This document shows, one piece after another, positions 41,499 to 50,176 of a stretch of 64,000 nucleotides of DNA. How positions within the stretch are numbered: position 1 is the first letter of the stretch; every line of letters starts with the position of its first letter. The stretch spans positions 903,147-967,146 of the forward strand of contig NZ_LIPD01000003.1 in assembly GCF_001905545.1 (NCBI RefSeq), written 5' to 3'. The stretch comes from Streptomyces sp. CB02056 (lineage in GTDB: Bacteria; Actinomycetota; Actinomycetes; Streptomycetales; Streptomycetaceae). Made by a program: the position numbers and the translations under genes. The notes below the pieces were generated by a model. It ran no database searches. It was given only the letters and a program-made list of their open reading frames with translations, and was not told where the DNA came from.

Positions 41499-42741
41499 GG
41501 AACTCTCCGGAGCGCTGGGGAAGTCGGGGGGAAGCGGGAAGGGAAGGGGTGGACTGGGCCCGGGCGGCGGAACGGCCGCTGGCCGTCCCGGCCTGGAACA
41601 TCGCCATGAACGCCTGCGCGTCCCGGGCCGAGCGGTACGGCGGCGCGGGCGGCGGTGGGGGAGCGGCGTGCTGGGCGGGGCGGCCCGTGCGGCCGCGCCG
41701 GTGGCTCCGGCGGGGCAGCGGGGGAGGGGTGTCACCGGTCGCGGCGTGCCGGCCGGGCGGCGGGGTCTCCACCAGGGGGTGGCCGGCGGGAGAGGCCGGC
41801 CGGGGGCCGGGGTTGAACGCCCGGTCGTCCGGCCCGAGGCCGGGGACGGTGGGCGGCAGCGGCTCGGTGAGCAGCGCGTTCGGCAGCAGCAGGACCACCC
41901 GCACGCCGCCGTACGGCGAGGGCGCCGAGCTGAGCGTGACCCGGAAGCCGTACTGCTCGGCGAGCCGGCCGACCGCGGCGAGGCCCAGCTGCGGCACCTC
42001 GCCCAGCCGGGAGACCTCCAGGGTGCTGCCGCCGGCCAGCGCGGCGGCGGCCTTGGCGACGGCCTGTTCCGGCATGCCGACGCCGCCGTCGTCGATCTCG
42101 ATGACGGCGCCGTTGTGGACCGGCATCAGGGTGACGAACACCTGGGTGCTGGGCGGGGAGTAGCGGGTGGCGTTGTCCAGCAGCTCGGCGATCGCGTGGA
42201 TCAGCGCCTCGGCGGCGGCGCCGACCACCGCGGTCTCGGTCCGGCTGCGCACCACCACGCGCTGGAACGGCAGGATGCGCGACTGGGCGCCGCGGACGAC
42301 GTCCTCCAGGGAGACCGGTTCCGGCCAGTGCCGGCCGGCCCGCGCGCCGCACAGCACGGCCAGGGTCTGGGCCAGCCGGGCCTGTTGGGCGGCGGCGTGG
42401 TCGGCCTTGAGCAGGCCCTCCAGCAGCGTCGGGTCGTCGTGGGTGCGCTCCATCTCGTCCAGCAGCGCCTGCTGGTCGTGGGCCATCACCAGGATCCGGC
42501 GGGCGACGCTGAGGAAGGCCCGCTGGGTGGAGGCGGTGTGCTCCTGCTCCTGCTGGACGGCGGCGAGTTCGGCGCCGCGGCGGGAGAGCTCGGTGGCCAG
42601 CTGTTCCTGGACGGCGAGGAGTTCGCCGCGCAGCCGGTCGGCACGGCCGCGCTGGGTGACGGACACGGCGCGGTACCGCGCGGCGGCCACGAGGGCGAGG
42701 ACGGCGAGTACGCCGGTTGCCGTTACGGACCACTGAGTCAT
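41482..42741 (-). CDS. cvnA: Conservon sensor histidine kinase-like protein (CvnA)
   Basis: The roughly 419-residue protein has one N-terminal membrane helix (residues about 6-24) and a coiled-coil region (30-75). A helical segment with HDQQALLDEMERTHDDP comes next, followed by a HATPase_c domain with N box ELLDNATRYSPP and G1 box DDGGVGMP. The C-terminal third is Pro/Arg-rich and disordered. CvnA is the membrane input of the conservon; no response regulator is nearby, as is normal. ATG 42741 and GTG 42747 are both possible starts. Confidence 0.93.
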   Translation of the reverse strand: MTQWSVTATGVLAVLALVAAARYRAVSVTQRGRADRLRGELLAVQEQLATELSRRGAELAAVQQEQEHTASTQRAFLSVARRILVMAHDQQALLDEMERTHDDPTLLEGLLKADHAAAQQARLAQTLAVLCGARAGRHWPEPVSLEDVVRGAQSRILPFQRVVVRSRTETAVVGAAAEALIHAIAELLDNATRYSPPSTQVFVTLMPVHNGAVIEIDDGGVGMPEQAVAKAAAALAGGSTLEVSRLGEVPQLGLAAVGRLAEQYGFRVTLSSAPSPYGGVRVVLLLPNALLTEPLPPTVPGLGPDDRAFNPGPRPASPAGHPLVETPPPGRHAATGDTPPPLPRRSHRRGRTGRPAQHAAPPPPPAPPYRSARDAQAFMAMFQAGTASGRSAARAQSTPSLPASPRLPQRSGEFHDHHP

Positions 42742-42973
42742 CGTCACGCCGCGAATTCTAGGGTGATGATCCTACGAAGGTGTGAACGGATCTCGCCAAG
42801 TGACCGGATCTCGTCAATATCGAGTCAATTCGGCGTCAATCGGCAATCGTTCGACCCCGATCCCACCGCCTGACGAGGTATCGGAGCGGCCCGATCGGCA
42901 CCGCCGGGAACGTCGGGATCGAGCCGCCCGGCCGGATCGCGTCCGGTGATGTGTGGGGCCTGTGCGCACGGTG

Positions 42974-45211
42974 TTACGGAAGGGGCGCCGTCCGGTGCAG
43001 GAGCAGCAGCGCCACGTCGTCCGGCCGGGACCGCCGCTCGGTCACGTTCAGGGTGAGCAGATCGGCCAGCCGCTCCAGCGCCGGCGCCGGGCCGATCCGC
43101 CCCGGACCGGTCTGCCGCGCCCACAGTTCGAGCCCGCCGAGCATCCGCTGCACCGACTCGTCGTAGTCCTCCTCGCGGTCCTCGACCAGCCCGTCGGTGT
43201 ACGCCAGCAGCGTCTCGCCGACCGCCAGCCGCTCCACCGCCAGCGGGTACGGCCGCTCCGGGGCCACCCCCAGCGGCGGCCCGCCCGGCAGCTCCAGCTC
43301 GACGGCCGCGGCGTCGGCGGTGATCCGCACCGGCGCCGGGTGCCCGGCCCGGGCCGCGGTCAGCACGCCGTCGGCCGGGTCCAGGGTCAGGTAGAGGCAG
43401 GTCGCGAACAGCTCGGTGTCCAGCTCGGCCAGCAGCCGGCTGGTGCGGGTCAGGGTGGCGGCCGGGTCGTGCCCGTCCGTCGCGTACGCCCGCAGCCCGC
43501 TGCGCAGTTGGCCCATCACCGCGGTGGCCTCCGCGTTGTGGCCCTGGACGTCGCCGATCACCAGCCCGATCCGGCCGTCCGGCAGCCGCAGCAGGTCGTA
43601 CCAGTCGCCGCCGATCTGCATCCCCTCGGTGCTCGGCAGGTAGCGGGCGGCGCTGGCGATCCCGGCCAGCCGCGGCAGGGTGCGCGGGAGCATCGCCCGC
43701 TGCAGCTCGGAGGCCCGGTGGTGGTGGGTGTCGTACAGCCGGGCCCGCTCCAGGGACTGCGCCAGGATGCCGGCGAAGGCCGAGTACAGGGTGCGGTCCT
43801 CCCGGCTGAACACCCGCTCGGCGGCGAAGGTGATCAGGCACGAGCCGACCTGCTGCCCGGAGGCGACCAGCGGCAGCACCGCCCAGGCGGCCGGGGTGAG
43901 CGGGTCGCGTCGGGTGCGGGCGGCGGCGGGCTCGCTGAACAGCGGGGCGGAGCGGGCCAGCGAACGCTGCATCACGGACTCGGACAGGTCCGCCAGACGG
44001 GTGAGCTCGGTGCGGCGCGGGCCCCCGTACACGGTGTGCGAGACGGGCAGCAGCCGGCCCTCGTCCACCAGGTCCAGGACGATGCCGGCGGCGCCGAGCG
44101 CCGGGCGGGCGACATCGGTGACGGCGGTGGTGACGTCCCGGACGGTCACCGCCCGGGACAGCGCCCGGGTGAGCGTCAGCAGCAGCGCCGTCCGGGCGGC
44201 GGCCGGGGAGTTCCGCCCCTCGGCCGGCGGCGGCTCCCGGTGCCCGGCCTCGGCCAGCAGCCCGGCGATCCGCACCGGCCGCCCGTGCACGTCCAGCATC
44301 ACCTCGCCGGACTCCTCGACCCGGGCGACCTTGCCGCCGGGCCGCAGCACCCGGTAGCCGATCCGGTAGCGGCCGCCGGCGGCCAGCGCCTCGGCGAGCG
44401 CCGCCTGCACGTCCGGCAGGTCCTCCGGGTGGACCAGCCGGTCCAGCTCGGGGGCGGCGCCGTCCGGGGCGGGCGGGCGGCCCGCCAGCCGGAACGCCTC
44501 GGCGTCCCAGTAGCTCTCCCCGGTGACCAGGTCCCGCTCGAAGGCCCCGTGCCCGGCGGCCCGCACGGCCAGCGACAGCAGCGGGTGCGCCAGCCCGGCG
44601 GGGCGGCCGTCCGCCGCCCGCGGGTCCTCGGGTAACCGGACGCCGTACGGTGCCCGGGTGCCGTACGGGAGGTGGGCGTCGGCGTGGTCCAGCAGATGGG
44701 CCAGCCGGTGGGCGCAGGCCTCGGCGAGGGTCTCCAGGACGTCCAGGTCGCGGCGCGGCACGGTGCCCCGGTGGGCCAGCGCCAGGGCCAGCACACCGAT
44801 CGGCCGCTCGTCCACGACCATCGGCAGGGTGATCACGGCGACCATCCCGGTACCCATGCCGGTGTTCCGGTTCGGGTAGTCGACGCTGGTGTGCTCGGGA
44901 CTGAGCAGGTACGGGCGGCGCAGCCGCAGGGCCATCGCGGCGGGCAGCTCACCGGCCGGGTCGACCACGCTGTAGCGCTCGTGCGCCCAGTCCGGCAGCC
45001 CGTGCGAGGCGGTCAGCCGGAGCATCCCGGCGGAGTCCAGCAGGTACAGCGCGGACCCCTCGCCGGTGATCCAGCTCGGGCCCTCGGCCAGGACGGTGCC
45101 GAGCAGCTCGGCCGCGCTGGTGCAGCCCAGCAGCAGCCGCACGCAGCGCATCGCACTGCGCGCGGTCGGACTGCCGGCGGGCTCCAGGGGCACTGGTCCT
45201 TGATACCCCAT
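42974..45211 (-). CDS. PP2C/SpoIIE serine phosphatase with GAF and PAS sensor domains
   Basis: The 745-residue protein has domains in the order GAF (residues about 20-170), PAS (about 205-310), GAF (about 325-490) and SpoIIE/PP2C (about 520-740). Phosphatase metal ligands lie in IGGDWYDLL, IGDVQGHNAEATAVMG, YTDGLVE and RPDDVALLLL. Such proteins dephosphorylate anti-anti-sigma factors in stress signalling. There is no HATPase kinase domain. ATG 45211 follows GGGGGAA. It lies just downstream of the TetR gene on the same strand and upstream of the conservon. Confidence 0.93.
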   Translation of the reverse strand: MGYQGPVPLEPAGSPTARSAMRCVRLLLGCTSAAELLGTVLAEGPSWITGEGSALYLLDSAGMLRLTASHGLPDWAHERYSVVDPAGELPAAMALRLRRPYLLSPEHTSVDYPNRNTGMGTGMVAVITLPMVVDERPIGVLALALAHRGTVPRRDLDVLETLAEACAHRLAHLLDHADAHLPYGTRAPYGVRLPEDPRAADGRPAGLAHPLLSLAVRAAGHGAFERDLVTGESYWDAEAFRLAGRPPAPDGAAPELDRLVHPEDLPDVQAALAEALAAGGRYRIGYRVLRPGGKVARVEESGEVMLDVHGRPVRIAGLLAEAGHREPPPAEGRNSPAAARTALLLTLTRALSRAVTVRDVTTAVTDVARPALGAAGIVLDLVDEGRLLPVSHTVYGGPRRTELTRLADLSESVMQRSLARSAPLFSEPAAARTRRDPLTPAAWAVLPLVASGQQVGSCLITFAAERVFSREDRTLYSAFAGILAQSLERARLYDTHHHRASELQRAMLPRTLPRLAGIASAARYLPSTEGMQIGGDWYDLLRLPDGRIGLVIGDVQGHNAEATAVMGQLRSGLRAYATDGHDPAATLTRTSRLLAELDTELFATCLYLTLDPADGVLTAARAGHPAPVRITADAAAVELELPGGPPLGVAPERPYPLAVERLAVGETLLAYTDGLVEDREEDYDESVQRMLGGLELWARQTGPGRIGPAPALERLADLLTLNVTERRSRPDDVALLLLHRTAPLP

Positions 45212-45318
45212 TTCCCCCACCGGCGAAGGCCGACCGAACCGCCGCACCAGCACCACCGCCACCGCGGGAAGTCGGCCGGGCCGACTTCCTGCGCAGTGCC
45301 CGGTGCGGGGCCGGCCGC

Positions 45319-45885
45319 TTACGCGGGCCAGGCGCGGAGGCCGGTGGTGAGGGTGGCGATGAGGCGGTCCTGGGTGGTGGCGAGGTCCTCGGTGAGCTGG
45401 AAGGCGCCGGCCGTGGTGAGGGAGGCGAAACCGTGGGCGACGGAGCGCACGGTGCGGGCGGCGTGGACCGCCTCGGAGCCGTCGAGCCCGTACTCCCGCA
45501 GCACGGCGATGATCACGCCGACGAGCCGGGCGGCCGCCCGGGCCAGGTCGTCGTCGGGCTGCGGGGCCTGGGGGAGGGCGTTGTAGCGGTGCGGGTGCTC
45601 GGTGGCGTACGCGTGGTAGGCGCGCAGCACGGCGGCGACGGCGTCGTCCCCGCTGCGTCCGACGGCCGCCTCGGCCAGCCGGTCGGCGAGGTCCCCGGTG
45701 ACCCGGACGGCGATCAGCCGCCGCAGTTCGGCGAGGCCGCCGCTGACGTGCTTGTACAGCGAGGGGGTGGCGACCCCGGCCCGGGCGGCGACGGAGGCCA
45801 GGGTGAGGGCCTCGGCGCCCTGCTCGTCGATGAGGGCGAGGGCGTGGTCGACGACCTGGTCGGGGGTCAGTCCTACGCGGGGCAT
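45319..45885 (-). CDS. TetR-family transcriptional repressor
   Basis: The 188-residue regulator has an N-terminal helix-turn-helix (residues about 5-50, with LTLASVAARAGVATPSLYKHVSGGLAELRRL). Its ligand-binding half resembles the WHG/TetR_C group (HRYNALPQAP...VRSVAHGFASL). It is co-directional with the hydrolase gene upstream (59-base gap), so the pair probably forms one operon controlled by the palindrome at 46830-46850. Confidence 0.93.
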   Translation of the reverse strand: MPRVGLTPDQVVDHALALIDEQGAEALTLASVAARAGVATPSLYKHVSGGLAELRRLIAVRVTGDLADRLAEAAVGRSGDDAVAAVLRAYHAYATEHPHRYNALPQAPQPDDDLARAAARLVGVIIAVLREYGLDGSEAVHAARTVRSVAHGFASLTTAGAFQLTEDLATTQDRLIATLTTGLRAWPA

Positions 45886-45944
45886 GGGTTCGGGCTCTCC
45901 GTACGGATCAGGTCGGGCAGGGGCGGGCAGCGGACGGGCGGGGC

Positions 45945-46772
45945 TCAGCCGAGCTCGGCGAGGAACGGCAGCAGGGCGTCCGCGGTGGCCGCCGGGTTGT
46001 CGGCCATCGGGTAGTGCCCGGACCCCTCGATCATCGCCTTCCGCGCGCCGAGCGCGGCGGCCTGCCGGTCGGCGACCAGCTCCGGCTTCGGGAAGTCGGG
46101 GTCCTTGCTGCCCATGACGACCAGGGCCGGGCACCGCACCGCGGCCGTCCAGCCGACCGGCGCCGAGTCGCCGTGGACGTACCCGCGGGTGGCGGTCTTC
46201 CGGCCCGGGGTGCGCAGCGCGGCGACCAGCCCGTCCACGTACGCGTCGAAGTCGGCGGGCCTGGCGCCGGGGAAGGCCATCCGGCGCAGGTAGAAGCCCC
46301 AGGCGGCCGGCCAGTGGACGAGGGCGGCGCCCATCAGGCCCATGGCGCCGCGCATCAGGGCGCCCTGCGGCGGGTTCTCGACGAAGGCGTTGAGCAGGAC
46401 GATCCCGGCGACCCGCTCGGGGGCGTCCCCGGCGGCCTTGACGACGGTGGCCCCGGTGTACGAGTTCCCGGCGAGGACGGCGCGCTCGATGCCGAGGTGG
46501 TCGAGCAGGGCGAGGACGTCGCCGGCGAGGGCGGCGGGGCCGTAGTCGTCCCAGGTGATCGAGGATTCGCCGAAGCCCCGCAGGTCCATGGTGACGACCC
46601 GGTGGCCGGCGGCGACGAGCAGCGGGCGCAGGTGCCGGTACGCGGCCCGGCTGTCGAGCATGCCGGGGAGCAGGACGACCGGGGTGCCGTCGCCCTGCCG
46701 GGTGTCGTCGTAGGCGATCCGGCCGCCGGGGACGGTGAGGTACTGGGTGCTCGGGGTGATGGTGCCGTTCAT
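45945..46772 (-). CDS. Alpha/beta hydrolase of the TetR operon
   Basis: The 275-residue alpha/beta hydrolase has an oxyanion segment PVVLLPGMLDSRAAYRHL, a nucleophile elbow GNSYTG, an acid in GSKDPDFP and His in GSGHYPMADNP. Its closest look is to epoxide-hydrolase/haloperoxidase-type enzymes, but Asn-Ser-Tyr at the elbow indicates a Ser nucleophile. ATG 46772 follows GAGGAGGA. It is the first gene of a two-gene operon with the TetR repressor. Confidence 0.9.
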   Translation of the reverse strand: MNGTITPSTQYLTVPGGRIAYDDTRQGDGTPVVLLPGMLDSRAAYRHLRPLLVAAGHRVVTMDLRGFGESSITWDDYGPAALAGDVLALLDHLGIERAVLAGNSYTGATVVKAAGDAPERVAGIVLLNAFVENPPQGALMRGAMGLMGAALVHWPAAWGFYLRRMAFPGARPADFDAYVDGLVAALRTPGRKTATRGYVHGDSAPVGWTAAVRCPALVVMGSKDPDFPKPELVADRQAAALGARKAMIEGSGHYPMADNPAATADALLPFLAELG

Positions 46773-46829
46773 GGGGTCCTCCTCGGGCCGCCGGTGCGGG
46801 GCATCGGCGTTGCTGCCGATAGCCATAAA

Positions 46830-46850
46830 GCTAAGGCTAATAGCCTTAGC
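46830..46850 (-). promoter_or_regulatory. Perfect palindromic operator of the hydrolase-TetR operon
   Basis: Arms GCTAAGGCT (46830-46838) and AGCCTTAGC (46842-46850) are perfect inverted repeats around AAT. The site lies 58 bases upstream of the hydrolase start, in an AT-rich island (ATAAAGCTAAGG) that must hold the promoter. Length and symmetry are typical of TetR operators. Confidence 0.75.
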
Positions 46851-46910
46851 CGTCAAGCGGTCGGGTGCCGGAGGCGTCGGAGGCGACGGAGAAGAGGGGG
46901 AAGGGAGCGG

Positions 46911-47201
46911 TCAGACCCCTTCGACCTTGAACGGGTCGTGCTCGCTGAGCAGCTTCTCCAGCCGGGCCTGGTCCACCCGGGTGACCATGTCGTTGGACTC
47001 CTGCCGGTCCCGGATCACCTTCGCCAGCGTGAACGCGGAGCTGACCGTGAAGAGGAGCCCGAGCCCGAGGAAGGCCCGGGTCCACCCGCCGACCGGCAGG
47101 TAGATGATCCCCACGGCGAGGGCGGTGCCCGACAGGGCGAAGGACAGGACGGCCTGGAGGTAGTAGGCGGCCGTGGTGCGGGTCTGCATCGGTGCGCTCA
47201 T
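46911..47201 (-). CDS. YiaA/YiaB-family inner membrane protein
   Basis: The 96-residue protein has two membrane helices (residues about 10-33 and 42-65), with the family segment AYYLQAVLSFALSGTALAVGIIYLPVGGWTRAFLGLGLLFTVSSAFTLAKVIRD (given in parts: helix one AVLSFALSGTALAVGIIYL, helix two AFLGLGLLFTVSSAFTLAK). A cytoplasmic charged tail follows. The function is unknown. ATG 47201 is chosen over a frame extension to 47237. Confidence 0.88.
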   Translation of the reverse strand: MSAPMQTRTTAAYYLQAVLSFALSGTALAVGIIYLPVGGWTRAFLGLGLLFTVSSAFTLAKVIRDRQESNDMVTRVDQARLEKLLSEHDPFKVEGV

Positions 47202-47394
47202 GGCGTCAGGATGCTGCGGCCCGGCCGGCCCGCACATGAGTAGGCGTACTCAGATGGGGCCGTGCATGAGGGACCGTTCGTTGACGTCCGATCACCTGCC
47301 GCGGGGCTGCTCCGAACGGATGGCTTGGAATCAGAGCCTCCTAGGATTAACGTTTGATAACGCAGCGCGGTTGTCAACGCCGTACCCAGACGGC

Positions 47395-47545
47395 ACCGTG
47401 CGCCGTCGCCTAATCCCACCGACCGGCCTCCGGGCAGGTCAGGGAGCCGGGGAACCACGTTCCTTGGGGTGAATCGGCGGGGCTCCGGCCCGGCCGTAGG
47501 AGACCTTCCTGCTCCGAACCCGTCAGCTAACCCGGTAGGCGCGAA
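47395..47545 (+). ncRNA. ydaO/yuaA-type cyclic di-AMP riboswitch
   Basis: Consensus blocks of the class are visible in order: AGGGAGCCGGGGAACC (about 47441-47456), GGGGTGAAT (47466-47474), a variable hairpin, then CCGAACCCGTCAGCTAACC (47514-47532) and the closing GGTAGGCG. It ends about 20 bases before the start of an M23 peptidase gene. In actinobacteria this class controls cell-wall hydrolases and normally turns expression off when c-di-AMP is high. Exact 5' boundary is approximate. Confidence 0.88.
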
Positions 47546-47567
47546 GGAAGGAAAGGAGCGCGCCTCC

Positions 47568-48416
47568 GTGGCGTCGACGCACACCCCGGCACAACCGGCC
47601 GGCTTCGCAGCCGGTACCCAGCTCCTCGACCACCCCGGCCCGGACGGCCCCGAGGCCTTCGGCCCGGAGGACTTCGCCGCGGAGGCCGAGACCAACCGCC
47701 ACCGGATGCCGCGTCAGACCCGCGGAACCTCCCCGCTGCTCGGCGTCACCGCCGTCGCCGCCACCCTGGGTGCCACCGGCTTCACCTCGGCGACCCCGGC
47801 CGCCGCCCCCGCCATCGAGGCCCCGGACGAGACGGCGGTCGCCCTCTCCGCCGACCCCGGCCTCGCGCTCGCCGCCCGCATCCAGAACCAGGCCGACAGC
47901 CAGCGCACCGCCGCCGAGGAGACCGCCCGGCTCCAGGCCGCCCAGGAGGCGGAGGCCAAGGCCGCCGCCAAGGAGGCCGAGGCCAAGCGCGCCGCCGAGG
48001 AGGCCGAGCGGGCCAAGGCCGCCGCCCTCACCCTCCCGGTGACGGACTACCGGCTCTCCGCCCACTACGGCCAGAGCGCCCGCTACTGGGCCAACCTGCA
48101 CACCGGCCTGGACTTCGCCGCCGACACCGGCACCCCGGTCCACGCGCTCGGCCAGGGCACCATCACCTCGGCCGGCTGGGCCGGCTCGTACGGCTACCGG
48201 ATCGTCGAGACCCTGCCCGACGGCACCGAGATCTGGTACTGCCACCTCTCCGCGATCACCAAGGGCTCCGGCAAGGTCGCCGCCGGCCAGCAGATCGGCA
48301 AGGTCGGCGCGACCGGCAACGTCACCGGCCCGCACCTGCACATGGAGGTCCGCCCCGGCGGCGGCGCCCCGGTCGACCCGGAGCCCTGGCTCCAGCAGCG
48401 CGGCCTCAACCCCTGA
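47568..48416 (+). CDS. M23-family (LytM) cell-wall endopeptidase
   Basis: The 282-residue protein has an N-terminal cytoplasmic tail of about 45 residues, then a signal-like segment (residues about 50-85). A coiled coil follows at about 105-160 (AAQEAEAKAAAKEAEAKRAAEEAERA). The C-terminal M23 domain has HTGLDFAAD and GPHLHMEV, providing the His/Asp/His zinc ligands. It should cleave peptide cross-links in peptidoglycan. GTG 47568 follows AAGGAG and lies directly after the riboswitch, so expression should respond to c-di-AMP. Confidence 0.93.
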   Translation: MASTHTPAQPAGFAAGTQLLDHPGPDGPEAFGPEDFAAEAETNRHRMPRQTRGTSPLLGVTAVAATLGATGFTSATPAAAPAIEAPDETAVALSADPGLALAARIQNQADSQRTAAEETARLQAAQEAEAKAAAKEAEAKRAAEEAERAKAAALTLPVTDYRLSAHYGQSARYWANLHTGLDFAADTGTPVHALGQGTITSAGWAGSYGYRIVETLPDGTEIWYCHLSAITKGSGKVAAGQQIGKVGATGNVTGPHLHMEVRPGGGAPVDPEPWLQQRGLNP

Positions 48417-48468
48417 GGCGCCAGCCCTGACGCACCCGCCCTGAGGCACCCGCCCGGGCGGACCCAGC

Positions 48469-48514
48469 GCGAAGCCCCCGGCCCGGAGCACCAGCACCGG
48501 ACCGGGGGCTTCGC
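48469..48514. terminator. Bidirectional terminator
   Basis: Arms starting GCGAAGCCCCCGG (48469 on) and ending CCGGGGGCTTCGC (to 48514) form a long GC-rich hairpin between the convergent M23 gene and the gene at 48524-49399. Confidence 0.8.
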
Positions 48515-48523
48515 CGCGGCGTC

Positions 48524-49399
48524 TCACTCCTCGGCGGGCAGCTGCGCCAGGTACGCCTCGATCTCCTCCTGGCCCGGCTCCGGCGCCAGCTCCGGGAACT
48601 CCGTCACCAGCAGCTGCGGCAGCCCCGGCACCGTCCACCCGCCGAACAGGTCGAGCGCCGCCTCGACCGCCGCCTCCTCGAACCGCCCGAAGTCCCCGGC
48701 CAGTTCCTCCGGCATCGGCCGCCCCAGCGCGGTCAGCTCCGCCAGGTTGCGGTAGCTGCGCCGCATCAGGCCCTGTTCCAGCAGCCGCCGAGCGCCGTCC
48801 GTGGCCATGCCGACCGACAGCACCCGGCCCGGGCCCCAGCCCTGCTCGTCCGGCTCGTCCAGCCAGCCGGCCGGTGCCAGCGCCTCGTACGCGGCCAGCC
48901 GCTCCTCCTCCGGGAGCTCCCCGAAGCCGGCCAGCCAGGCCCGCACCGCCGCCGGGTCCGTGACGTCCACCCCGTACGCGTGCAGCAGCAGCGCGTACAG
49001 CCGGGGCCAGGTCACCAGGTCGGCGCGGCGCAGCAGCCCGGCCGCGACCTCGCCCTGCCACTCGGCCTCCGCGTGCAGCCGCTCCTGGCGCTTGGCGTTC
49101 AGCCGCCGGGACGCCCGCTGGTGGTCGACCAGCAGCCGGACGGCGTCGCCGTAGGCGAACGGGTCCTCCTCGGGCGCGGGTTGGACGTACAGGTGGAGCC
49201 GCTCGTACAGCAGGTGCTCCACCGCGTCGGAGGTCAGTTCGGGCCAGCCGTCGTGCATCCTGCCCTCGCCCAGCTCCAGCAGCGCCAGCACCGCGCGCAG
49301 CGGCCCCTCGGCCACCGGCGCGCGGCCCTGCTCGGCCGCCCAGGCGAGCAGGTCGGCGGCCTTGGTGCGCGGGGCGAGCCGCAGGTCTTCGTCGTTCAT
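48524..49399 (-). CDS. Hypothetical protein, 291 residues
   Basis: The protein is acidic and largely helical, with Leu/Ala/Glu-rich helices and many Trp residues (MNDEDLRLAPRTKAADLLAWAAEQGRA at the start, read in parts). No membrane segments, signal or recognised motif are seen. ATG 49399 begins near the divergent acetyltransferase gene, 42 bases away, so the two share a promoter region. The function is unknown. Confidence 0.75.
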   Translation of the reverse strand: MNDEDLRLAPRTKAADLLAWAAEQGRAPVAEGPLRAVLALLELGEGRMHDGWPELTSDAVEHLLYERLHLYVQPAPEEDPFAYGDAVRLLVDHQRASRRLNAKRQERLHAEAEWQGEVAAGLLRRADLVTWPRLYALLLHAYGVDVTDPAAVRAWLAGFGELPEEERLAAYEALAPAGWLDEPDEQGWGPGRVLSVGMATDGARRLLEQGLMRRSYRNLAELTALGRPMPEELAGDFGRFEEAAVEAALDLFGGWTVPGLPQLLVTEFPELAPEPGQEEIEAYLAQLPAEE

Positions 49400-49441
49400 A
49401 GTCCGAACGGTAGCCGCCGGGCGGGGATAGGGTCGGCAGCC

Positions 49442-50056
49442 ATGGTCCCCGTACGACTCACCGGCCCGCGCCTGGCCGTCCGCGAGTACCACCACACCGA
49501 GGAGGAGGTGGACGCGCTGCACGCGCTGTTCGGCGACCCCGAGGTCACCCGCCACCTGCCCTTCGGGCCGAGCGGCCGGGAGGACTGCGCCGACCAGATC
49601 GAGCTCTACCTGGAGGAGGCGATGGCCGAGGAGCGGGACACCTACCGGCTCGCCGTCACCAGGATCGCCGACGCCGAGGAGCCCGGGGACGCGACGCCGA
49701 TCGGGCAGGCCGCGCTCACCCTCGACGGGCACGGCGCCGCCGACCTCGGGTGCGTGCTGGCCCGCGGGTCCTGGGGCCGGGGCTACGCGGGCGAGACCGT
49801 CGGCCTGCTCCGCGACTTCGCCTTCGGCACCCTGGGCCTGCACCGGCTGACCGCCCGGACCGCCGCGGCCAACCCGGCCTCCGGCCGGGTGCTCACCCGG
49901 CTGGGCTTCCGGCCGGAGGGGCGGCCTCGGTCCGACGGGTCCGAGGGCGGGGTCCGGTCCGCCGGGTTCGCGGGCGGCGACCGGTCCGACACGTACCTCT
50001 TCACGCTGCTCGCCGAGGAGTGGCCGGGCCCGGCCGCCCGGGTGGAGGGGGGTTAA
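49442..50056 (+). CDS. GNAT-family N-acetyltransferase (RimJ/RimL-like)
   Basis: The 204-residue protein has an acetyl-CoA-binding loop with the RGSWGRGYAGETVGLLRDFAF segment. The C-terminal GLHRLTARTAAANPASGRVLTRLGF is the pattern of the RimJ/RimL (Acetyltransf_3) group. The substrate may be a protein N-terminus or a small amine. The C-terminus is lengthened by Gly/Asp-rich sequence from a short DNA repeat. Confidence 0.9.
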   Translation: MVPVRLTGPRLAVREYHHTEEEVDALHALFGDPEVTRHLPFGPSGREDCADQIELYLEEAMAEERDTYRLAVTRIADAEEPGDATPIGQAALTLDGHGAADLGCVLARGSWGRGYAGETVGLLRDFAFGTLGLHRLTARTAAANPASGRVLTRLGFRPEGRPRSDGSEGGVRSAGFAGGDRSDTYLFTLLAEEWPGPAARVEGG

Positions 50057-50176
50057 CCCCACCCCGGATCCGCCAGGCCTCCGGATCACGGCCGGGCGGC
50101 GCGTCCACCAGACTGGACGCAGTCAGCGGGACGAACGAGCGACAGACGACAGCACGAGGGGCCGGGGGCCGGGAAC

